Shown here piece by piece: positions 55,790-64,000 of a stretch of DNA of 64,000 nucleotides (position 1 is its first letter; the number at the start of each line of letters is the position of its first letter). The DNA comes from Tanypteryx hageni (Eukaryota; Arthropoda; Insecta; Odonata; Petaluridae). The position numbers and the translations under genes were made by a program. The notes under the pieces are model-generated. The model worked only from the letters and a program-made list of their open reading frames with translations, did no database searches and was not told the origin of the DNA. The stretch covers positions 88,140,858-88,204,857 of the forward strand of contig CM054118.1 in the NCBI GenBank assembly GCA_028673005.1, given 5' to 3'.

Positions 55790-56350
55790 GGAGGTCACGT
55801 GATGGGAGGAAGGGAGAAAGGATGGGAGGGGATAAAAGGAGAAGGGGATAAAGGGAGAAAGGAATAAAAGGAAAAAGGGATAAAAGGAGAAGGGGATAAA
55901 AGGAGAAGGGGATAAAAGGAGAAGGGGATAAAAGGAGAAGGGGATAAAGGGAGAAGGGGATAAAAGGAGAAGGGGATAAAGGGAGAAGGGGATAAAAGGA
56001 GAAGGGGATAAAAGGAGAAGGGGATAAAAGGAGAAGGGGATAAAAGGAGAAGGGGATAAAAGGAGAAGGGGATAAGGGAGAAGGGGATAAAAGGAGAAGG
56101 GGATAAAGGGAGAAGGGGATAAAAGGAGAAGGGGATAAAAGGAGAAGGGGATAAAAGGAGAAGGGGATAAGGGAGAAGGGGATAAAAGGAGAAGGGGATA
56201 AAGGGAGAAGGGGATAAAAGGAGAAGGGGATAAAAGGAGAAGGGGATAAAAGGAGAAGGGGATAAAGGGAGAAATTGGAAAAGGGGAAAGGTGGGAAGGG
56301 GGAAAGGTGGGAATGGGGAAAGGTGGGAATGGGGAAAGGTGGGAAGGAAA
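55790..56350. repeat. 16-bp purine minisatellite in an intron
   Basis: About 27 units of GGGGATAAAAGGAGAA and the variant GGGGATAAAGGGAGAA. A 15-bp unit (GGGGATAAGGGAGAA) recurs 95 bp apart (about 56071 and 56166), showing a higher-order repeat of five 16-mers plus one 15-mer. The right edge (56281-56350) is GGTGGGAATGGGGAAA-type. The strong Phe/Pro/Leu/Ser frame on the minus strand is compositional. Confidence 0.93.
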
Positions 56351-56478
56351 GGGAAGAAAGTGGAGGAAAATGGAGATGGGAGAATGGTGGGAGGGGCGTT
56401 GTCATGCGACCGCGCGAATGAATCGCGTTCAGCGTGTCGCTAGGATGCGAGCCATTCTGAACGATCTCTCGCTTGCAG

Positions 56479-56888
56479 TGTTCCTGAGGCTGCCGCCGCC
56501 GGCGCACTACGTGTGGCGCTACCGAGGGAACGCAGGCATCCGCCTCCCTCAAGCGACGTACCTCGCACCGAAGGTGATCCAAAAACATTACCATCTAGCC
56601 CAAAGCATTCAGGCGCCGCGACGCCACCAACAGCACGGCGGCAAGCATTGGTCCGGCCACGGCGCCGTGTCCACGGCAGGTCACGGTGGTCATCACGAGC
56701 ACACGAAGGCGAATAAGGGAGAAAGCGGGAAAGAGGAGCACAAGAGTCAAGAAGAGGAGAAGGGAGGAAGTTCTAAAGGGTACCACGGCAGCGGAGGGCA
56801 AGGGAGTCACCACGACGGGGAACACGGAGGGCGGAGCGGCGGAAAGCACGGAAGCAAGAAGAAGCACGATAAGGCAGCCGAAGTACAG
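56479..56888 (+). CDS. Secreted His/Gly/Lys-rich protein (DUF4779-like gene), exon
   Basis: The acceptor CTCTCGCTTGCAG precedes and the donor CAG/GTAGGT follows. The frame (phase 1 in, phase 0 out) encodes about 136 residues: LPPPAHYVWRYRGNAGIRLP near the start, then a low-complexity His/Gly/Lys/Glu/Ser-rich region (GHGGHHEHTKANKGESG, SGGQGSHHDGEHGG) ending KKKHDKAAEVQ. Such composition is typical of extracellular insect DUF4779-type and histidine-rich cuticle-associated proteins; the molecular role is unknown. The exon is flanked on both sides by purine minisatellites. It joins in phase to 62438. Confidence 0.7.
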
Positions 56889-57044
56889 GTAGGTGGGGGA
56901 GAATTGGGAGTGGAGGGGAGAGAAGGGGGGGACGGCGGAAGGGAGAGATATAAGGGTGGAATGGAAGATTGCGAAATGAGAGGAGAAAGCGGCAATCTAA
57001 GTAAGTGGGGAGTGAAAGCGGAGTGAAATGGGAATAGATGCGGG

Positions 57045-57415
57045 AGGGGAAAGTGGGCGGAAGGGGAAGTGGGTGAAGGGGGAAGTGGACGGAGGGGGAA
57101 GTGGGCGGAGGGGGAAGTGGGCGGAGGGGGAAGTGGGCGGAGGGGGAAGTGGGCGGAGGGGGAAGTGGGCGGAGGGGGAAGTGGGCGGAGGGGGAAGTGG
57201 ACGGAGGGGGAAGTGGGCGGAGGGGGAAGTGGGCGGAGGGGGAAGTGGGCGGAGGGGGAAGTGGGCGGAGGGGGAAGTGGGTGAAGGGGGAAGTGGGTGG
57301 AGGGGGAAGTGGGCGGAGGGGGAAGTAGGTGAAGGGGGAAGGGGTGGAATAGGGGGAAGGGGTGGAATAGGGGGAAGTAGGTGAAGGGGGAAGGGGTGGA
57401 ATAGGGGTAAGATGG
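57045..57415. repeat. G-rich 16-bp minisatellite after the donor
   Basis: About 20 units of GGGGGAAGTGGGCGGA and close variants (GTGAAG, GTGGAC), all on one strand, beginning about 155 bp inside the intron. G runs every few bases make G-quadruplex formation likely in transcript or DNA. The Gly/Arg/Trp-rich plus-strand frames are by-products. Confidence 0.93.
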
Positions 57416-58382
57416 GGTGGGAGAGAGAGGGAATATTCGAGCGTGATCACGAGCGTCGACAGGCAGTCTAAAAATAAGAGTACAAATTCTTGAACTAATA
57501 TTTTTGCTTTGAATTTCTTAAAGATGTATTATAGATTGTTTTGGCAGATCAACGTGAACGACAAAATACGCTGAAATAATCGCTGGAAATGACAGATACT
57601 ATTAGATCTACCTGTCGCATGTCATGAGATCGACTAACAGAGATTTCCGTTAGGGAATGCTATTATATTTACTAGCCGACCTGCTGCCTACTCACTATAT
57701 ACGTATGTACGTACATCAACAAGCGAAGAATGAAATCTTTAATTATATCCGCAAACGCTAATACTTTAATATATTTTATCGTTCCAAATATGTATTTAAA
57801 CGTTAATGACGACCGTTGAATGTCTGCGTTTTACTCTACGTAAAAGAAAATTGAATTCGGACAGGTAATGGTGATGCATATTAAGAAACGCGGAATATAA
57901 TGCTTTACTGTTTACGTCCATTGGACCTATCTCGTTTAGTTTTTTCATGATCGATGGACAGAAGATAGCGCATTCGAAATATTTACTTAAAATTTTATAA
58001 ATTTTAGAACCTAGGAATATATATCACTTTTAAAAAATTTACTTAGTATTTTTATTAAAATCCTTTTTCTATCTTTTGTAGTTATTTTTAACAGCGTTCG
58101 TTCGTTCGCGTGTTCGCGTTATAGACATCAAAATTAACGATATTCTGAATAGAGTAGGTTCTGGCGATGCATATCAGAATACTTAGTAAAGACTGTTGGT
58201 TAATGCTAAGCTCCGATCCTGTTTTCCTTCTCTACAAATTATTTCAACGAGACTTAGCGTACCACCATAATAAAAAACAATAAAACATGGAATCACAATG
58301 CAGCAAAATCCTTCGTGCCAAGTTTGAAAATTGTTACTAAAGTATTTTTTGTGCTTCCATACCTGGTGGTAAAACATATGAT
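57416..58382. other. Intron sequence, no gene recognised
   Basis: AT-rich; a GTTCGTTCGCGTGTTCGCGT patch at 58099-58118. No element ends recognised. Confidence 0.5.
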
Positions 58383-58688
58383 TCATCATCATAGGTAGTC
58401 TGTCCGTAGACAGGTCCGTGATTATTCGTGATTAAACCTGGTTCTCCATAAACTCCTATTTTCCGCTGTCCTCTTCACATCTTGATAACTCTCTTTCCCT
58501 TTCAAATCGTCTATCAGCTGACACCTTTTCCTACATCTTTCCCTTTTCCCATCTAGTTTTCCTTCTAACACGTCTTTAATCATACCCTCTCCCCTCAGGT
58601 AATGCTCAACCCAGTTAGCCTTCCTCTTTCTAATAGTCTCTATAATCATTCGCCTTCCCTTTTCTCGCCGTTTCTTCGTTCCTACCAT
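58383..58688 (-). mobile_element. LINE (RTE-like), copy 3, 3' end only
   Basis: Only the last 300 bp of the family: tail CATCATCAT, the conserved 3' UTR hairpin and the C-terminal frame (KANWVEHYLRGEGMIKDVLE, ending SLWRTRFNHE) open over 88 codons to its natural stop. It lies in the putative intron between 56888 and 62438, opposite to the host gene. Confidence 0.9.
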
Positions 58689-60429
58689 GTACCTATTGGA
58701 TTTAGATTAGTTTCAAGTGAATATGTTTTGAATATGGTATTAATTGAACATGGGTATTTTATGCGAAATGTACATTTGGTTTATTATAACAAATTAACAA
58801 AAATGATTAATATAATGACATTTAATTTAACACTCCATTATAAACTACATTTTTAATTACTTGATTTTCTGTTCTATTATCGTCTCCAGTTATTTGTACT
58901 TTCACACACTGATGTGACGTGAGTTTAATGAATATATTTTTTAGGGATGCATGTTTGGTTTTAAATAACAAATTTAGAAAATTAGTTGAATAATTCGTTA
59001 ACAAGAGAGCTGAAATTCCCGGAGATTAAAAATGGCTTAGGTGTAGAGCGTTAAACAAAGAGAAAGAGAACTATAAATAGGATTTTAGTAATACAGATAA
59101 AAAATATATATAGCATGAATACTGCGGCGATTTATTTGCATTGAATTCATATCTTCGGTCATTTCGGGCAAGTTTAAATCTTATTTTTGATCGTTAAGAC
59201 TTTATATAAGTGCATATACGCTGAAATTACCAGGGACAACAACATCCGTAACAATGGAATATTAGTATTGAAATGTTAAATACTTACCAAAACTCAAGCA
59301 TAAATTCAAAATATCAGCGAACTCGCATGAGATTGAGTACTTGACGATAAGAATAAAAATCCTTATTCATTTTGGTGTGTTTTAGCGTAAATTTCGTGTC
59401 GATAACTTAATTTTAAGATATTTTAAAGAGTAAAAGAATGAAAGCTTTCAAACCAAAAAGGTGATTTTTATGTGTTATCTTATGGGAAACGACATTCATC
59501 CCCTGGAGTCAAACCCGTGACCTCATTCGAAATTATTTTTAGTCATTAACACAAATCCTGAGGAATTTCAGGAGGTAGAAAATTATATTTAGCCGTATTT
59601 TCAGGCTTCTTTCTCCCTTCCTCCCATTCCCCTCCCTCTCTCTCTCTCCCTCACTTTACTTCCCTATATCCCTCCCTCCCTCCCACCAAACCTCCCGCTT
59701 TTCCAAACTTCCACTTTACCTCATTCTCTCCCTCTCTTTCTACCTCTATTTCTCTTCTTCCTTCTTTCTTTCACTCTTTCTTTTCCCCATACTCCCGTCT
59801 TCCTCCGTTTTCCCAATACGGTCCTTTATAATTTTATGAGTATGGCAACAATGCCGGTTGTTCTTGGCAACGAAACATTTTATTCACAAAAAATTTAAAA
59901 TTTTTGTTTAGAAACACTTTTCTGAGTCAATTCGAATAGTGTTTGAAAATCTACGGTAGAAAAATAAATTTGTGTTCTTTTGCACGTACTATGGTTCAAA
60001 TTTCTAATTTTTGGGACAATTAATATAATTAATTTTGAAAAGCAAACGAAAGATGTCTTACACTCTTTTACGTGTAAATGAAATGGAGAATGGAAAATAT
60101 CCTGGCAACGAACCCATCTACTCATGTTAAACTACTGCATATTTGTCGCACGCAGAACCTCACGCCGAGTATTATAATTAACGTTTCGTCGAAATCGGAC
60201 TGACCTATCGCGATTTATTTACCCCTAGATCTATCGCGCACATGCCGAATTCGAACGCCAAGTTGCCTCTGAAAGTCCTCTGAAAGAAGCGTGCTTGACA
60301 GCAACAATGCTCCAATTTTAATCTTATGGGAATTTTTCATATTTTCTAATTTTTTTGGGAACTTTAACTTAAAAACTTCCCGTATTTGCAATTTTCCTTT
60401 GTTTAAAAATCATGAATAAACAGTCTGAA
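58689..60429. other. Intron sequence with pyrimidine-rich patch
   Basis: AT-rich except for a CT-rich stretch at about 59600-59815. The phrase GGAGTCAAACCCGTGACCTC (59506-59525) resembles GCAGTCGAACCCGAGACCTT at 61263-61282, a second small dispersed repeat with a B-box-like complement. Confidence 0.5.
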
Positions 60430-61310
60430 AATTTTCAGCATTCTAGCTCATACGGAAGTAAAAATATTTTGCATAACGCACATTAGTGCGGTTATAATAT
60501 ATACTAAATGAATTAACCCGTTTAAAACGGGTTTTGTAATAAAAAATCTGATGCGGCCACCACAAGACTTTCTCCATACCTATAATATTTCTAATAATTC
60601 CAAATAGGTTAAATGATAATAAATATTTTAAGGAACTGCGAGAAAAATTTGAAGACTTTACAAACAGAAATAAACTGAAACCGTAGCCTTCTGATATTGG
60701 ATATAGCCCCGAAGCCCCAACAATTAAAAAGGAGCGTAATGTGTTTACAATAGCAACCGGTAGGTGGTGTGGTGGTGGCAGCTAAAAAAATTAATTTTAA
60801 AAATATCTCTTCAACAATGTATTATATGGGAAATTATTTCAAACAAAGGTTGTAGAAATTAAATTACCTGCAACTTTTAATCCGAAACGTTTCTACATTT
60901 ATCAAATATTAAAGTAAATATTTCAAAAAAACGGATGTGACAAGAGCAAACACCCACTTCCGGTTGACCAATTTTACCAAAAACTAATAAGCACGTTTCC
61001 ATTTAACAAAAATATCAAATATAAAATTTCACGCTGATCTGATTAATAGCTTTTGAGTTAGAGCACCCACAAATCCCGGTCACAGACACACCTACAGACA
61101 TCATCGAGAAAATAGTCAAAACGGGTTAAGGGGACCTTAAATTTTCTAATTCTGTTGAAATATCGAATTCGATTTTTTTCATTTTTTTCTATACTTCGTA
61201 TATGGGGAAGTAAGAAACAGCTGAGATATTGAGCGTCTTATGGGAGATTAAAATCACCCTCTGCAGTCGAACCCGAGACCTTGTTTGATAATTTTTTGTC
61301 ACTTCCTATT
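60430..61310 (-). repeat. Dispersed repeat R1, copy B
   Basis: Inverse complement of 23370-24010 from about 60530 to 61130; it extends further to 61310. Contains AAAATCTGATGCGGCCACCA, CCTTCTGATATTGGATATAG and GCTGATCTGATTAATAGCTT. Diverged by many substitutions; no frame. Confidence 0.75.
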
Positions 61311-62437
61311 GGTACGTGATCATAGCAATCCTGCCAAATTTGTTTGCGTAGATTAAGTATTAAATTTAAGGCACTTTCCATTCTTCCTCCTTTTCCTCTC
61401 TCCAATTCTCTTCCCTCTCATTCTACCTCCCTCTCCCCCTATGCGAAAATTTCGTATCGCCAACGCAGAGGGCATCTGCCACCTAGATAGATGCAATAAT
61501 ACTTAAAGAACTTGCGTCCAAAAAATATCAAGTCGATCAACGCAACAATACCTTTCACCAGCCATGCAAATGTTGTCTAATTTCGAACATTTTAGCTGGT
61601 CCTCAACGCATTCCTTCAGTTCGGCAAATACGCCTTCTTCCATTGCGGGAATGGAAATTCAGACGCGTTTTGATTTCAGAGTTTTAAATTAATATGCATT
61701 ATTATTATTTTTCATGCATATAAATATATTCAACTTGTGGCACGAGCGCCTGGAATTATCCATCATTGCAAAATTGCATCATTTTTTTAGAAAACCTACC
61801 ATATTGGAGTCGATATTTCGTCGAATTACATGCCATAACTTCTTCACGAGTTTGCTTATTCGTTAAAAAAATTATCTTGCTGTTATTTATTAAGATCATT
61901 GCAGGTCAACATTTAACGCTGATCCTTTTCATTTCCTCATTCTTTCGTTAAGATTACCGGAGTTTCTTCTAAAATGTACATAACTAACACTTTCTGCATG
62001 GCTTAAGGATTAAAATCTCATCTCTTTATAGTTTTCTAATTAAAAGAACGTCATTAACATTCCGTATAAAGACAGTTCGTCACAGTTTAGTCACAAATAT
62101 TATAACAACTTCTCGTTTGAAACACCGATTTAGTGTGCTTAGTAAATCTTGAATAGATGAGTCTTCTATTATGTACTTCTTATTAGATATCTTCATAGAA
62201 GTACCTTTGAACGCATTATCGAGATCCATGGAAGACATTTGCATTCGATAGCTTAGTCGGCAACAACCTTGTCGAATGATATTTAATGGACAGGTGTGCA
62301 TTCATATAAAATTTCAGCTGCTCTCATAGGTAGGGGAAATCCAGATGTTCATTATGTAAGCATAAATCACGCATATAGCTGCACAAAAAATAATTTAAGT
62401 ATAGATATTTATATCCTATCTTCATTTATGCCAACAG
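61311..62437. other. Intron sequence, no gene recognised
   Basis: AT-rich with no recognised repeat. The last 30 bases (TTTATATCCTATCTTCATTT then GCCAACAG) give a plausible polypyrimidine tract and acceptor. Confidence 0.45.
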
Positions 62438-62590
62438 GGATTTCAGAAAACTCATCACTTTGACGAGCAGCACAAGATACGCAGTTTCTACGACAACTAC
62501 CACACGGAGGGCATGCATAAACAGTTCGGCGTGTTCCACGAGAATGACGGAGGAAGGCAACACGCTAAGCGCGGAGGAATGAAGCACGAG
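62438..62590 (+). CDS. DUF4779-like domain exon
   Basis: A 153-bp exon (51 codons, phase 0 at both ends) between acceptor GCCAACAG and donor GAG/GTGATG. It encodes GFQKTHHFDEQHKIRSFYDN then YHTEGMHKQFGVFHENDGG, a H..FD..HK..SFYD..H..G...K.G.....N pattern matching my recollection of the arthropod DUF4779 domain (...KDEYKKDHTFYDEGHKSGEFSKYG...). The preceding exon ends KAAEVQ in phase 0, so the junction VQ-GF is open. DUF4779 proteins are secreted, with no assigned biochemical function. The gene continues beyond this exon, but no further exon was recognised before the window ends. Confidence 0.78.
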
Positions 62591-64000
62591 GTGATGTCCT
62601 CTGCTGTGTCAACAAATACTTCCACTTTCCATTCTTCCTACTCGCTTTCTCCACGCCATTCTCCTCCATCCCCTCCCTCCCCTACTCCTTTCTCCCTCTT
62701 CTCTTCTCCTCTCTCCTTTCTCCATTTCTCTATATCCCATTCCCTGTTTCCCCTTACCCTGTTTCTTACTTCCCTTCCTCCTCTTCTCCTTTCTCCCCTT
62801 ATCCGTCAGTTTTCCTTCTCTCTGGCACAAGCCGTTCTATGAATCTTGCACATTTATAATTTATTAATTCCATATCGAACACTCAAAATCGACGTATAGA
62901 ATTTTTATAAAACCTCGAATGATATTCATTCGAGCAAAATCAAAGCTGAAATTAGAATATCTGCACTTTTCACATTTCCAATGGAAACTGAATAATATTT
63001 CACTCTTTCGTTGAAATGAGTGGATGCATCGTGATTTCGATTTTGACGGTTCCTACGGATTCGAATAACCGGAGGAAGGGAATGAAAGACCTCGCGTTGC
63101 ATCGATAATTCCCAACGCGTTATGAATAAAATGTCGTGAAATCTTGATTCTTTTGAAATGTTAATCGATCCGTAATTATTATTAATATCTTCCTTCACAA
63201 TACGTGGTCCGTAAATGAAACTCAATTTCGCCACCGCCACTCAACGATTACCTCTCACAATCGTAAACATATTTACTCAGCAGACCACAGTTTTTTCAAA
63301 TGAATCCAGAGTATCATCAATCCATAATAATTTTATAAGAATTACGAGAAAAAACTCCGTTCCGGGCGTACGGAATAGTGGAATGTTGGGGTTACATCCC
63401 CCTCCTCCTGTGAAGTGTTCGTATGTTCAAATAAGCTATTTTGTGTGATGCACCGAGACATGCGTGTGTTAATACATGGAACAAACTTTAACCCTGATTT
63501 TTGGAGAGCTCGCCGTAATTTTCCAGTTTTATTACTCGCCCAAATATTATACTCACCCAGTTTTTCACGAGTGAAAAATCAAACTTGTCTTATTACCATT
63601 TGCGCAGCAAAACTTTTTATTATAGTTTAAGAAATGGGAGCAATTATTGACAGTTGTAGTTATGGGAGAGTAGTTGGCATTTTGCTTACATTGTTGAAAC
63701 ACCCACAAGTTAGGTTTGAAAGATCCACTATCCTTTTGAGTTGCCGTTCACCATTTCTTCTCGCTGTAATTCGCACATCTGGCGTTATTTGACATCTCAG
63801 AACCACTTAAGATGGGATACATAGTAAGATATACATGCAGACGCGAACTTTTGCAAGGTGAGGGGCGAAATCTGTAGTGAAACATGATATATTTAAAGAA
63901 ATCTAAACAAATTTTTGTTCTCTACAAATCTCCCAAATAAAAGCCTCGAAAGGTGAAATAACTACAATTTCTATTTTGCAACGAAAATGTTACAAGAAAT
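62591..64000. other. Probable intron, no further exon recognised
   Basis: CT-rich stretch 62630-62820, then AT-rich. CATGCAG at 63833 and CAAG/GTGAGG at 63858 could bound a very small exon, but there is no supporting similarity. Confidence 0.4.

Noticed and set aside
55752..56594. 280-codon minus-strand frame rich in Phe/Pro/Leu/Ser
   Set aside because: Produced by the 16-bp minisatellite and running antisense to a better supported exon.
56773..57450. Pro/Ser-rich minus-strand frame
   Set aside because: By-product of the G-rich minisatellite and the antisense of the His-rich exon.
1..64000. CRISPR arrays, operons or bacterial islands
   Set aside because: The tandem repeats are simple or minisatellite arrays without unique spacers, and splice sites, SINEs and LINEs show a eukaryotic nuclear sequence.

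Overview
The window looks like a piece of an AT-rich, repeat-laden arthropod (most likely insect) nuclear genome. Basis: exon-like islands bounded by splice-site consensus sequences, no operons or long uninterrupted genes, tRNA-derived SINEs, three types of non-LTR retrotransposon, and terminal inverted repeats (TIRs) of hAT, pogo/mariner and P-type DNA transposons with target-site duplications (TSDs). I cannot name the order or species from sequence alone.

Layout. 0.7-2.6 kb: a LINE whose reverse transcriptase has lost its catalytic YADD motif. 3.8-4.8 kb: a CR1/jockey-like RT relic. 5.0-6.7 kb: a pogo element with a pipsqueak-type DNA-binding domain. 10-18 kb: a perfect 40-bp palindrome, two candidate host exons (10854-10973, 17866-18024), and two nested insertions: a hAT element cutting a SINE, and a pogo MITE (itself carrying a hAT MITE) cutting a LINE. 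18.8-28.8 kb: many short hAT and pogo elements, MADF-like and Harbinger-like protein relics, and an intact SINE with perfect TSD. 30-37.6 kb: a THAP-like relic, a complete pogo/Tigger-like element, and a nearly complete P-type transposon with THAP domain, inverted ends and an 8-bp TSD. 38-44.7 kb: a hAT-ended composite enclosing a 100-bp-arm hairpin with a hammerhead-ribozyme-like core and a young LINE copy, followed by a second hAT with transposase remnants. 45-52 kb: a 372-bp higher-order polypyrimidine repeat, GA-rich arrays, a second SINE family. 52-54 kb: a mariner deletion derivative and Penelope-like hairpins with another hammerhead-like motif.

Host genes. The best supported is a plus-strand gene for a secreted His/Gly/Lys-rich protein with exons near 54255-54504, 56479-56888 and 62438-62590. 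Phases match across both introns and the last exon resembles the insect DUF4779 family. A signal-peptide-like exon at 45103 may belong to a second secreted-protein gene. The introns are filled with minisatellites and transposon debris.

Almost all other protein similarity in the window is mobile-element sequence broken by stops and frameshifts. Family names come from motif recognition, not from a database search.
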